NCBI GenBank assembly: GCA_003427395.1
Contig: BFEA01000121.1
Coordinates: forward strand, 3,060,355-3,124,354
Length of the DNA stretch: 64,000 bases
Direction of reading: 5' to 3'
Source of the DNA: Chara braunii
Taxonomy: Eukaryota; Streptophyta; Charophyceae; Charales; Characeae
The translations under genes were made by a program, and so were the position numbers. The notes below the pieces were generated by a model that ran no database searches, was not told the origin of the DNA, and was given only the letters and a program-made list of their open reading frames with translations. Position 1 is the first letter of the stretch. Each line of letters begins with the position of its first letter. Of the stretch, positions 24,330 to 35,341 are shown piece after piece.

Positions 24330-25091
24330 TTGCTTCTACAAATGAAGTTGCCGCCATATTGCTCCAAACTGCAGCATTCAAGCGGCGCAGCGGTCGTCAG
24401 CAGGTCCAACAAGCGTTGTTGCAACACTGCAGCTGAGGCGGCGGTCGGACTACAACAAGAGAGATTGCAAAAGTGTTGTAGTTACGCAGCCAGCCCCCCC
24501 CTCCTTGGGTTGTTGGTGGAGAGAGCGGTGCTTGGCTTGGCGGGTAAGTATTTCTTCCTTTCAGCCCATCAGGTGCGCAGTGCTCAAGCCGGCTGGTTAG
24601 GCCCTAGCCAGGCCAAGATACAGCCACCAACAAGTCTCCGAGCTCCACCACTGTTCCCTCAGTACTCCTGCCTGCGGGGAGAGCACCACACTTATCGGTG
24701 GAAAACCCACAATCTCCCGTTCTCGGTACACGGGCTGCTGGGGTACGCGACACCCAGATCAACAGGAAGCCTCCGGACTCCCCACTCACAGCCTCATCCC
24801 ACTTCCCTCGATAGGATGAACAACACCCCAGCCAACAGCAATCTCCAACCCCGCAGTAGGCCTCACAAGTTTTCCTTCAATGGGTTGAGCCTCGCACTGT
24901 CAACAACGAACCCCTCCTTTCGCTCCGTTCTCCTCCTCCTGATGCACAACGCGCCTGTCGATAGGCGAGCCACCAACCCCCGCGGCCAGTCCGTACCCGG
25001 CTTCCATCGACGGAATGGGCAAGGTCGGATGTATCTTCCACTAAAACATGGAAAGATATGTTACTCACCAGCCAAACACGCAGGAAGATAG
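24330..25091 (+). other. Open frame of 253 codons antisense to element 1, doubtful as a gene
   Basis: The right LTR has a 253-codon frame on the strand opposite to gag-pol. In the left LTR the same region (4714-5106 and 5257-5532) is broken by a TAA near 5104 where the right copy has TAC. The product is Ser/Pro/Gln/Arg-rich with no domain I recognise. GC-rich sequence makes such frames by chance, and the third copy does not keep it. I list it only because it is the longest LTR frame. Confidence 0.15.
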
Positions 25092-25523
25092 AGGGGTGCG
25101 GCTTCTATCAACTGGATGAGCGGCGTACGGCTAACCAGTAAGCCTCCTAGCGTTCGACTCACACCCTGCTGCCACTGTTGGAGGGATGAGCAAAATCGAA
25201 TGAATCTTCCGCCAGACTTCGGCTCGATACATACCCACCCTCCTCGTCACCCTCCACGCACCCGTTTTCGTACTAACTCCCTTCACACTCCTCCGCTCGC
25301 CATTCTGACTCCCCCATTAAGCTCGCCCACGACCAAACCCCCGAGTCCACTTCTTCTCTCGCTCAAACCCGCCAAGCACCAAGCGGCTCCTCATTCCCTG
25401 CCATCGTCTTCGTCATTGCGTTGATGTCTGTCAAAACCGGCACCCGTTTTTGGGCAGCGTTCCGTCGTCGGCATCGCTGAGCTAGCGCGGTAAACCAAAA
25501 AGAAGGGAAAATCTCTCCTTGCT

Positions 25524-25529
25524 TTATAC
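25524..25529 (-). promoter_or_regulatory. Candidate TATA box of the element 1 LTR promoter
   Basis: The minus strand reads GCGTATAAAGC in an otherwise GC-rich stretch. The same site is conserved in the left LTR at 5964-5969. If used, U3 would be about 1.6 kb and the transcript would start near 25490, so the hairpin array and 100-bp repeats would lie in a 6-kb RNA leader. TATA-like words are common, so this is tentative. Confidence 0.35.
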
Positions 25530-27059
25530 GCGCCCCTCTAGCGCCGAGGCCATACTGGCCATCTCGACACTACTCCCCACTCGACGAACCTCCCGCGGAC
25601 CGTGCCGGGGCAGTGCCCACGACTTTTCAAAAGTCTGTTAGGCCTCGGTGCCACCGCCCTCTGGTCATGTTGTGTGCGAACATGGCCCCCCTTTTGGGGT
25701 TTGTACGTGTCGGCCTCACGCCTGGCTATATGGATCTTCTCCATACCACCCCAATTTTACAGACGTCCCGAGGGACTCCCGTCCCGGCTTAGCGCCCGAC
25801 TGCGGCCCTTCGAGTTCGGGCGGCCTCAGGGTCACCCTGCCCTGATGGGACTGCGTCCGAACCTCGCCCGGTTCGCAATCGGGTTCAATCCCGGGTGCGT
25901 CATCAGAAAGTAGCTGGCCGGGCGAATCTCTTCGGTATCGCTTCGATTTCTAACGGATGCCCCGAAGATCAGCAACTGCTTCCCAAGCATCGTGTTAGCA
26001 GGGATCTGGCCCCCTTTTGGGGCTGGTCCATGGTAGCCGCGCCCGTCACGTGCCACGGCTCTATTATCAGCAAGTGGCCGGGCCACTCCCCTCTTCTTTT
26101 CCTCCCACATACCCGGCGCGGCTCGTATCCGGGTTCATCCCCGGTCCCTCTCCTGTCACCCCGCACAGTGGCCGGGCGGGTCTTCCCAATATCGCCTCAG
26201 ATTCTCCGAATGTCCCAAGGGACACCGCCAAGGCCACGGCGGCAAACAGCCCCAGGCTAGTCGGGCTGCTCGGCTTTTACCCACCGAGCACCGTCATCTA
26301 GGCCCGACGCCGGTATACGCTTCACTAGGCCAAGGGTGCACCTATTACGGTTTCACGCCCCCATATGGGCGTAAAATTTTGGTAGCAACAAAAATTTACG
26401 ATAAATTAATTTTACACAAGTAGATGTGTAAACCCGCCAAGCGGGCGGTAATCGGGTCGAAACCACGGCCCCCATAACTGTAAAAGGCGAGGGGGATAGT
26501 CCTACGTGCCCATCAACCCCTCAAGCCTCGCCGCCACGCTCCTCCGCTCCCTTTTCGCGTGTTGTTGGCCTCGATCCCTGCATCCGCTGCACACCAGTCC
26601 GCTGTTGTAACCAATAGGGCTAAGCCCAAGCCTGTGACCAGCAGGCGCGGCTTCCCATACAAGGTGGTACTTCATGGTGCCATTGACCAAAGTTATCGCG
26701 CTGGTCATTCTTTCAGCCCCTATTGGCACCCACGGCCCTTGAATGCCCGCGTCAGCCTACCAGTCTGTGCCCTAACCATCCCATACACCTATCGGTGTGT
26801 CAGTCTTACCGCCGGTCGTGCGCGCCGACCAAAAAGCAGAAAAGAAAACAGACTTTTATCCCCTAACCAGACCCGTAACACGGTCCAGGCCGGCCAGCTA
26901 CCCCGTCCGTTATCCAATCAGAAAAATCACACGCTCGCCTAAAAATTGCGCGCCCACATACCTCCTACCAGGTCAAGGCGGACCTCGGACGCAGTCGTAT
27001 CTCGCATGACTTATTCTGACCAAGCTCATTATTTCTGTCACTTGCAAAAACCCGGGCGG

Positions 27060-27077
27060 ATACCCTTGTAAGGGTAT
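27060..27077. repeat. Terminal palindrome of the element 1 LTR (right copy)
   Basis: This is the same 18-bp palindrome as at 7492-7509, ending 11 bp before the LTR edge at 27088. Near-terminal palindromes may be integrase-recognition or promoter sites; the role is not shown by sequence alone. Confidence 0.85.
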
Positions 27078-27089
27078 TCGCGCCGACAG

Positions 27090-27405
27090 CGCACGGGCAA
27101 CTTAGTTGTCCAGGCTTTCCTCACGAAGCCCAAGCTTTCCCCTCGACAGGCACATTGGTGGCGTGACTTATCCGAATTCAGTTTCACTACTCATCCCATC
27201 AAGGGTGAAACGAACCGCGTCGCTGATGCCTTATCCCGCCGTCCTGATCACAATCAGGAACCCATCCATCTTGCTGCCATCTCCATCACCACTGTTGATC
27301 AGTCGGTGATCGACACATATCGCACCGAGTACCGTCACTGCCGAGATTATCACGTCATTCACACGACACTGCAGAGTGGCAAGACCGTTCCCTTGGTGAG
27401 AATGG
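27090..27405 (+). pseudogene. pol: RNase H end and start of the integrase linker of a third Gypsy element
   Basis: A stop-free frame of about 105 codons fills the gap between the two large elements. It reads FLTKPKLSPRQAHWWRDLSE and then HPIKGETNRVADALSRRPD, which is the usual end of Ty3/Gypsy RNase H (...RQARW...ADALSRRP), followed by the linker toward the integrase zinc region. The style is that of ordinary chromovirus-like Gypsy elements, not of elements 1 or 2. Element 1 cuts it at 27088 and the element 2 LTR cuts it at 27406, so it is the target into which both inserted. Confidence 0.85.
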
Positions 27406-27453
27406 TGTCTGGACCGGTGGGTCCCGAATAACATTCTGCTACTCGAGAGAGCG

Positions 27454-27459
27454 TATATA
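27454..27459 (+). promoter_or_regulatory. TATA-like site near the start of the element 2 LTR
   Basis: GTATATAGCC occurs here and, unchanged, at 62737-62742 in the 3' LTR, while neighbouring bases differ. It lies only about 50 bp from the LTR start, which would make U3 very short, so its use as a promoter is uncertain. Confidence 0.25.
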
Positions 27460-27969
27460 GCCAGATTGTGCACGACAGAGAAATCTGGTGTAAGGAAGTA
27501 AGAGACCGAAAAGACAAAGGACTAAGCCATCGGAAGGAATGATGCCCTAGGTCGAGAACTGTCGGGGAAAAAACTAGTGACGACAAGCAAGTAAGCGCAA
27601 GGACATTGGCACATAGAGAAACAGCATGAGGCTAGGAGGGTCACTGCAATTCGACATAACTAAGGCCAAGGAGCCGTCAACTTGCAAAATGTTGCGCGGC
27701 GGGCGACGAGAGAATTGGGCGGGCGAAAGGTCGACGGCCCGGTGGCCATGGGGCGCTAGAAATCAAGGGTCCGACGTGGGGGCCGCCCCTTGGCAGTTAG
27801 CGGGGGCCTCGAAGTGGAGGCCCCGCGACCGAAGGAACTGGTGGACGCAAGGTCCAAGAAAGACAAGGGAGAGGGGTCACCGTAGAACGGCAAAACGCCC
27901 AAAGAACATGGGACACCTTGGGGATGGGCACCAGGGGCCATATGGGACTAAATAAAAATAATGGTATCC

Positions 27970-28625
27970 GGAACAAAATATGTCGGGGACCACCAGCAGG
28001 ACAAAGTACCAGGGGCAACCGACGGAACTAAGTGTCGGGGACCACCGACGGGATAAGTAGCGGGACACGTGAAAGTCTCAAGAAGAAACGACGACACCAC
28101 ATGAGCGAAAAATAATTAAGACAAGGTGCACCGTCAAGATCGAGATCTTGACGACAAAAAATATTAGCACCGTCAGTGCAAGCACTAGCTTTAGCAAACG
28201 GGAATATCAAAAAGAAAAGAAAAAGTAAAGAAACTTGAAGGGGAAGGCATGGGAGCAATCCGAAAATCTCGTATCAGCATCCCTCATGAAAATTGAGTAA
28301 AAAAAGACCCCATGTGAAAAATAGGCCTCTGGGAGAAAATCAGGGTAGAAAGGGTCATTGTGGGAGGAAAATAAAGGTAAAGGGAAACTCCCATGGGCAT
28401 GAGAAGGCCATTATTGCAGTCCGAGATACAACGGACTTCACCTTGGGCATAGGAAGGGCTAAAACTAAAAGGAAGGGCCTACAAAATGGTCTTAACGGCC
28501 ACTTGACACTTGACATGCTAGAAAAAGAAAGAAAGGAAAAGAAAAATGTGGGAGAATAAGACAAAAGGAGTGAGAGGTAGTAAGTGAGTTGGCCGTCAGT
28601 AGGGATTGCCACAAGTAAGGACTGA
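27970..28625 (+). repeat. Element 2 LTR inner module, copy A
   Basis: In order it holds TCGGGGACCACC repeats, GGGACACG, a 10-bp-stem hairpin at 28132-28153 (stem CGTCAAGATC), a CAAGCACTAGC segment, CATGGGCATGAG, the ATTGCAGTCCGAGATA hairpin near 28415, then an AGTAGGGA segment. The same order recurs in diverged form at 29365-30030. Confidence 0.65.
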
Positions 28626-28651
28626 CAGGTTCCTACTGTCTAAGAAAGGAG

Positions 28652-28674
28652 GAAAAAAAAAAAAAAAAAAAAAG
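28652..28674 (+). repeat. Poly-A run in the element 2 LTR
   Basis: About 21 consecutive A bases follow AAGGAGG. The matching place in the 3' LTR (about 63910-63955) is an imperfect AAAAG/AAAGA run, so this tract has expanded or been purified in one copy. Confidence 0.6.
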
Positions 28675-29364
28675 GCCTCAATGATAAAAAGCGGTCACTT
28701 GGGGAGATACATTCATGACCAGATTGATTCTGGAATATGGCGGTTGCAGAGGGCCTTGATTTTCTTTTGATTTTGCAGAGAAAATCAAGGAAAATCAAGC
28801 CCCCATGCAACTGAAATACAACGGATTACATGGGGGAGGAGAAACATATGTTTTAGGTGCATCTGGAGCCAAAATTGAGTCCGGATGCATTTGGAAGTTG
28901 ATCGTTTCTTTTTCTTTCAATAGACGGCTAGTTGTGGGGCATTGGGGCTATAGAATTGACCATTAGTGCAGTCCGAGTTGCAATGGACTGCATGGGGAAG
29001 GGAAAACACATGTTTTAAGTGCATTAGGAACCAATATTGAGGCCAGATGCACTTAGGAATTAAACGCTTTATTTTCTTCTAGTATGGGGCAAGTTGTAGG
29101 GCAGTGGGACTAGAAAAATGACCATTATTGCAGTCCGAGAAATAACGGACTGCTTGAGGATGCCTAGGCTAAGAAAAAATGAGCCACGACAAACCCATAA
29201 GGCTAGAAATAAGTGATTTCGGCATGGGGCAAGTAGAGACGGTAAACGACAATCGTGAGATGAGATCTCACGACCAAGAAACATCGGCACACATGTGGCA
29301 CCTAAGGAAGAACTATTGGAACCACCAAGGACAAGGAGGTCCCAAAATAAAAATGGGACACCAT

Positions 29365-30030
29365 CTGGGATGTTGTCGGGGACCAAATAATAATAATCGA
29401 AAAAACGGGACACGCATCGGAGGGACTACCGGCGGGACAAGAAAACGGAACTAGTACGGAAGGAAGTGGCGGGGACTTGAGATGTCCCAAGGGAACTATG
29501 AGTCAACAGAAGAAATAATTGTGCAAGCAAATGGCACCGTCGAGATCCAGGATCTACACGGTGGAAAATATCATCACCACTAGTGTTTGTGGGAGAGTCA
29601 TGAGATAAAAAAAGAGTGAAATAATGGTGTTGGGAGGGCTGCCCAGCAGTCTGAGATATCCCGGACTAGCTAGGCATGAGAAAATAGAGCCTCAAGGGGC
29701 TCAACATGGGAAAAAGGTTGTCCAAAGAAAATCGGAGGAAAAAAGATTCAAAATTGGGACTAACGGAGATAAAATGGAGCCCCCTATGAGCATGGGGGTG
29801 CCATTATTGAAATCCGAGATATAACGGCCAACTGGTGAGTCTGAATCTGGCCATGGATGAGGATCCATGGCTAAGAAAAAGACTCGACAACTAGTTGTCA
29901 CTTATCACATTAAAAATAAAAGAAAAAAAAATGAGAGAAAATGGAGGAAGAATGAGACAAAAGGGAAGAAAAGAGTGGAGGAGAGTGTGCCGGCCTATTG
30001 GGAAATGCACAGTAGGGACTGACAATCCCA
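29365..30030 (+). repeat. Element 2 LTR inner module, copy B
   Basis: This is a diverged copy of 27970-28625 with the same order of landmarks: TCGGGGACC, GGGACACG, a weaker GAGATCCAGGATC hairpin near 29540, ATGAGCATGGGGG, ATTGAAATCCGAGATA near 29812, then CAGTAGGGACTGACA near 30010. It indicates an old internal duplication of the LTR. Confidence 0.55.
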
Positions 30031-30189
30031 ACTGTGACCTCATCCCTCCTAGAATGAGGAAGGGCAATCCGGATTGCAGAGATATGACCCTTGGGGCCAT
30101 ATCTCCACTAAATTTAAATCAAAAAGAGAAAAATAAGAGAAAATACAAAGGGGAGATTCCGTTTTTTTTTGTTGACCATGGCTACGTAG

Positions 30190-30502
30190 CACCGTGTTCG
30201 CGTTCGGAGGCGAACGTGAACATGTTCATCGAATGCGAACAAACGCCCAAAACCCTCCGAACATGAACATAAAAAAAAAAAAAAAAAACAAGTTCTCAGA
30301 AAAATCTGAAAAAAATATATGTTATGTAAAATAACAATACAAGCAACTTTTGCCTCGGAGTAAATTTGTAACCAATCATAAGATAAAAATCAAAGACCAA
30401 AATTTTTTTTTTTAACGAAAAAAAATAATGTTCGTCCGAACATGTTCGCGAGCTGTTCGCGCGAACGCGCGAACATGAAGGGGCGCGAACACGTTCACCG
30501 TG
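30190..30502. mobile_element. hAT-like MITE, 313 bp
   Basis: The ends are inverted repeats: CACCGTGTTCGCG at the left, and CACGGTGAACGTGTTCGCG when the right end is read in reverse complement. The flanking 8 bp are CTACGTAG (30182-30189) and CTACGCAG (30503-30510), a target duplication with one change that fits the hAT pattern nTnnnnAn. The inside is A-rich with further CGAAC/GTTCG palindromes and has no ORF. It is a non-autonomous DNA transposon inside the element 2 LTR. Confidence 0.75.
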
Positions 30503-31565
30503 CTACGCAGGACCATAGATTCGAGATCAGATCTTATGGTGGAGAGGAACTAACCATTTTTTGTGGGCCTGCCCAAAACGGGTAGCTCCAAAATGCGGTG
30601 GCAACCCAAAATGGAAAGAAATAAAAAAGGGAAAGAGACAAAAATGTGCATTTAACCCAAAAAGAGAGCAGATGCACCAAAAGTTGACAAATTGAACTTA
30701 AAGGGCCAAAATTGAAGCAAGGGCCAAAATATTGGTGACCTTGGATCTCAGCCATATCCGAGGCTGAAACTGCATTGAGGCATGAGAAAATACCTCGGTT
30801 TACCAAAAATGGGGTTGAAACTAAAAAAATTGAGAAAAAGGTCCACTAGGTTGTTTTCTCTCAAGCTGCCCCTTGGGCATTAGAACCCAAAGGGGCAACA
30901 TTTTGGAAATGAAAAGGAGGCTGAAGGAAGCCAAGAGGCAATCCAAGTTGGCACCAACCACTTGAACTGTATGTGTTTGGCCAAAATGAAGCCCGGGTAC
31001 CTCCGGAAGGGCCTAGTAGTGAAATTTTGCCTTGGGGGTACCTCGGTTTACCTCAAGGCACATGGGGAGGCTCATGGTCTGGTCGGAGTATTGGTTTCAC
31101 CCTACATAAGCTGAGGATTCAGTCCGCCACACTCACATTTGCATGAGGAGTGCCCATGCTCCCCAATTGAACTCATGGTTATACTTTCCCACTTGGAGAG
31201 AGGAGAGGGGAAACCCTATCAGTTGGAGAGCTTAGAGGAGATTGTGAGCAAGGAGAGAAAGCTCTAGACGTTAGTAGAGGTGAGGCTGCCCTAGGAGGTG
31301 ATCCGCCATAACCCCCCAGGGTGTGAGGAAGAGAGAGAGGCTAGAGGGAGTCTCATTAGCCCTCCTAGAGGGGAGGACTCCATAGCCATAGTGGGAGAAG
31401 CTTGCCATAGCTTGGGTGGAGTTGAGAGAGGAAGGAAAAAGGGGCTTGAGGAAGAATGAAGTCATAGCCAAGGTGGTAATTGTGCAAGAAGGAAGAAGAT
31501 TCATCAAGGTTGAGGCTCCATCTCTAAGACATCAAGAAGGTGAGTGGAAAGGAGGATATTTTTCT

Positions 31566-31842
31566 CCCTTTTTTTTTTTTTTTTTTTTTTTTTAATTTCT
31601 TCCTCACTTTCTTTTTCTTCTTCTTTTTCTTCCTCTTCCTCTTCCTCTTCCTCACTCTTCTTCTTCTTCTTCTTCTTTTTCTTCTTCTTCTTCTTCCTCA
31701 TCTTCCTCTCCCTCTTCTTCTTCTTCTTCTCTCATCCTTATTTTCCTTCTTCTTCTTCCACTTTTATTTTTCTTTTCTTCCTCTTTTTTTTCTTCTTCTT
31801 CTTCTTCTTCTTCTTCTTCCTCTCCCCCTTCTCCTTCTAGAG
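31566..31842 (+). repeat. T-rich and CTT-type microsatellite
   Basis: A run of about 27 T is followed by about 250 bp of TTC/CTT repeats with interruptions. Frames through it encode only Phe/Ser/Leu or Lys/Glu runs and are not genes. Confidence 0.9.
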
Positions 31843-31844
31843 GC

Positions 31845-34800
31845 TAATCTAACTCATGTTTTTCACCCACATGGTAGTAGGTGAAGTCCCGATTCTTCCA
31901 TGGATGATCTCATGCTCCAATCTTGTGATTTGATCTAATCTAACTCATGATTTTCACTCACATGATAGTAGGTGATGTTCCGATTCNTTCTTCTTCTTTT
32001 TCTTCTTCTTCTTCTTCCTCATCTTCCTCTCCCTCTTCTTCTTCTTCTTCTCTCATCCTTATTTTCCTTCTTCTTCTTCCACTTTTATTTTTCTTTTCTT
32101 CCTCTTTTTTTTCTTCTTCTTCTTCTTCTTCTTCTTCTTCCTCTCCCCCTTCTCCTTCTAGAGGCTAATCTAACTCATGTTTTTCACCCACATGGTAGTA
32201 GGTGAAGTCCCGATTCTTCCATGGATGATCTCATGCTCCAATCTTGTGATTTGATCTAATCTAACTCATGATTTTCACTCACATGATAGTAGGTGATGTT
32301 CCGATTCTTCCTTGGATGATCTCATGCTTCAAACTTGTGATTTGGTCTAATCTAACTCATGATTTCACTCACATGATAGCAGGTGATGTTCCGATTCTTC
32401 CTTGGATAATCTCATGCTTCAAATTTGTGATTTGGTATAATCTAACTCATGTTTTTCACTCACATACTAGTACGTGAAGTCTCAATTCTTCCATGGATGA
32501 TCTCATGCTCCTATCTTGTAATTTAGTCTAATCTAACTCATGCTTTTCACTCACATGATAGTAGGTGATATTTCGATTCTTCCTTGGATGATCTCATCTT
32601 TCAAACTTGTGATTTGGTCTAAACTAACTCATGCTTTTCACTCACATGATAGTAGGTGATGTTCCGATTCTTCCTTGGATGATCTCATTCTTCCTTGGAT
32701 GATCTCATGCTTCAAACTTGTGATTTGGTCTAATGTAACTCATCATTTTCACTCACATGATAGTAGGTGATGTTCCAATTCTTCCTTGGATGATCTCATG
32801 CTTCAAACTTGTGATTTGGTCTTATCTAAGTCATGCTTTTCACTCACATGATAGTAAGTGATGTTCCGATTCTTCCTTGGGTGATCTCATGCTTCAAACA
32901 TGTGTTTTGGTTCGGTCTAGCTCATGTTTTTCACTCACATAGTAGTAGGTGAACTCTCGATTCTCCCATGGATGATCTCATGCTCCAATCTTGTGTTTTG
33001 GACTAGTCTAACTCATGCTTCCACTCACATAGTATTTGGTAACATTGTGTTTCAGGCTTGGTTGTGTTCATGAGTCACAAGCTTGTGTTTAAGCAAGTCT
33101 CACTTACATGCATGGCTCAACTCTCACATGATGACATTCCGTTTCATGCTTGGATGTATTCATGAGCCACAAGCATGTGTTTGAGAAAGTCTAACTCACG
33201 TGCATGGCTCAACTCTCACATGATTACATTCCGCTTCATGCTTGGTTGTATTCATGAGCCACAAGCATGTGTTTGAGCAAGTCTCACTCACATGCATGGC
33301 CCAACTCTCACATGATAGTGTTCCGATTCACACTTGGTTGCCCTTTCATCCATGTGCATGTGCACTCACTAGTTCAATCTCCACTTTGTCAACCTCATGT
33401 GTATTGTAGTGTTCCAATTCACACTTGGTTGCTATTTCATCCATTGGCATGTGCCTTCACTAGTTCAATCTTCACTTCGTCAAACTCATGTGTATTGTAG
33501 TGTTCCAATTCACACTTGATTGCTCTTTCATCCATGTGCACGTGCATTAAGTAGTTCAACCTTCACTTTGTCAAGTTCATGTCTACTGTAGTTTTCAGAT
33601 TCACACTTGGTTGCTCTTTCATCCATATGCATGTGCATTCACCAATTCAACCTTCACTTTGTCAAGTTCATGTGTATTGTAGTGTTCCGATTCACACTTG
33701 GTTGCTCTTTCATCCATTGACATGTGCATTCACTAGTTCAACCTTCACTTTGTTAAGTTCATGTGTATTGTAGTGTTCCGATTCATACTTGGTTGCTCTT
33801 TCATCCATGTGCATGTGCATTCACTAGTTCAATCTTCACTTTGTCAAGTTCCTGTGTATTGTAGGGTTCCAATTCACACTTGGTTGCTCTTTCATCCATG
33901 TGCATATGCATTCACAAGTTCAACTTCACTTTGTCAAGTTCATGTGTATTGTAGCGTTTCGATTCACACTTGGTTGCTCTTTCATCCATGTGCATGTGCA
34001 TTCACTAGGTCAATCTTCACTTTGTCAAGTTCATGTATATTGTAGTGTTCCGATTCACACTTGGTTACTCTTTCATACATGTGCATGTGCATTCACTAGT
34101 TGAATCTTCACTTTGTCAAGTTCATGTGTATTGTAGTGTTCCGATTCACACTTGGTTCGTCTTTCCTCCATGTGCATGTGCATTCACGAGTTCAACCTTC
34201 ACTTTGTCAAGTTTATGTGTGTTGTAGTGTTCCGATTCGTACTTGGTTGCTCTTTCCTCCATGTGCATGTGCATTCACTAGTTCAACCTTCACTTTGTCA
34301 AGTTCATGTGTATGGTAGTGTTCCGATTCACACTTGGTTGCTCTTTCATCCATGTGCATGTGCATTCACTAGTCCAATCTTCACTTTGTTAGGTTCATGT
34401 GTGTTGTAGTGTTCCGATTCATACTTGGTTGGCCTTTTCTACATGTGCATGTGCCTTCGTTTGTTCAACCTTCACTTTGTCAAGTTCATATGTATGGAAG
34501 TATTTCGTTTTAACACTTGTTTGTTCTTTCACTCATGAGCATGTCCCTTGGTTAGTTCAACCTACACTTTGTCAGTTTTATGTGATGGTAGTTTTCCGCT
34601 CCACATTTGGTTGCTCTTTCAGTCATGTGCACATGCTTTCGTTAGTTCAAGCTTCACTTTGTCAAGTTCATGAGTATGGTAATGTTCCGTTTCAACACTT
34701 GGTTGCTCTTTCACTCATATGCATGTGCTTTCGTTAGTTCAAGCTTCACTTTGTCAAGTTCATGTGTATGGTAGTGTTCCCGTTCAACACTTGGTTGTTT

Positions 34801-35075
34801 TTCCACTCATATGCATGTGTCTTCGTTTGTTCAACCTTCACTTTGTCAAGTTCATGTGCGTGGTACTGTTCTGTTTCACCACTTGGTTGCTCTTTCACTC
34901 ATGAGCATGTCCCTTCGTTAGTTCAACCTACACTTTGTCAGTTTTATGTGATGGGAGTATTCCGTTTCAACACTTGGTTGCTCTTTCGTCCATGTGCATA
35001 TGCTTTCGTTAGTCCAACCTTCACCTTGTCAAGTTCATGTGTGTGGTAGTATTTCGTCTTACACTTGGTGGCTCT
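31845..35075 (+). repeat. 91-bp satellite array inside the element 2 LTR
   Basis: Units repeat every 91 bp, for example GTGTTCCG at 33682 and 33773. The array grades through three subfamilies: one with TTCCTTGGATGATCTCATG (to about 33010), one with CATGAGCCACAAGCATGTG (about 33060-33310) and one with CACACTTGGTTGCTCTTTC (about 33310-35075). All keep a TTCCGATTC-like start and CTTGG about 10 bp later. There are roughly 35 units including the duplicate. Frames across it rotate because 91 is not a multiple of three; I do not treat them as genes. Confidence 0.9.
31988..32307 (+). repeat. 320-bp apparent exact duplicate joined by one N
   Basis: Positions 31667-31986 and 31988-32307 appear identical at an offset of 321, with a single N at 31987 between them. 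The duplicate covers the CTT microsatellite and the first satellite units. A one-base gap between identical sequences is typical of two contigs laid end to end without merging their overlap. Confidence 0.75.
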
Positions 35076-35079
35076 TTCA

Positions 35080-35184
35080 CTGTGGGATGGGTGACCGACA
35101 TTTGGATGCTACTACTGTGGGATGGGTGACCGGCATTTGGCTGCTACTTCTGTGAGATTGGTGACCGGCATTTGGCTGCTACAA
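35080..35184 (+). repeat. 35-bp tandem repeat, three units
   Basis: Units start at 35080, 35115 and 35150 and share CTGTGGGATGGGTGACCG and ATTTGG.TGCTAC. They lie between the 91-bp satellite and the CT microsatellite. Confidence 0.85.
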
Positions 35185-35215
35185 CGGCAAGGTGGTTTGA
35201 CTAGGACCAGAGGTC

Positions 35216-35270
35216 TCTCTCTCCCTCTATCTCTCTTTCTCCTCTCTCGTTCTCCTCTCTCTCTCTCTCT

Positions 35271-35341
<71 letters not shown>

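Larger units (their letters stand above)
1..27088 (-). mobile_element. Element 1: giant Ty3/Gypsy LTR retrotransposon
   Basis: Positions 1-7516 and 19556 onward are direct repeats at an offset of 19,555 bp, and gag-protease-RT-RNase H-integrase lies between them on the minus strand. The right LTR is bounded by TGTCG and CGACA, and a tRNA-Asp primer site lies 2 bp inside it. The LTRs are about 7.8 kb and the inner part about 11.8 kb, so the whole element would be roughly 27 kb, far larger than typical Gypsy elements. In the first 240 bp I counted about eight mismatches between the LTRs, roughly 3%, so insertion is fairly recent. The coding region carries several stops and frameshifts, so it is not autonomous as it stands. 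The left 245 bp lie outside the window. Confidence 0.9.
19311..27088 (-). repeat. Element 1 right LTR (5' LTR in element sense), complete
   Basis: The LTR begins TGTCGAGCGC and ends GCGCCGACA on the plus strand, giving a 5-bp terminal inverted repeat with the canonical TG...CA. Its length is 7,778 bp. The inner boundary is fixed by the primer site at 19290-19308 and the outer one by the resumption of an unrelated Gypsy pol reading frame at 27090. Bases 27089-27093 (GCGCA) would be the target duplication, and its partner lies outside the window. I see no protein gene inside it in the sense direction. Confidence 0.9.

Noticed and set aside
31540-31884. Phe/Ser/Leu-rich and Lys/Glu-rich ORFs
   Set aside because: They are translations of T-rich and CTT microsatellite sequence in several frames and partly of an assembly duplicate.
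33267-35049. Long run of overlapping ORFs with repeated HVHSLVQ-like peptides
   Set aside because: They come from the 91-bp satellite. Because 91 is not divisible by three, the frames rotate and no single frame is kept, so they are not evidence of a repeat protein.
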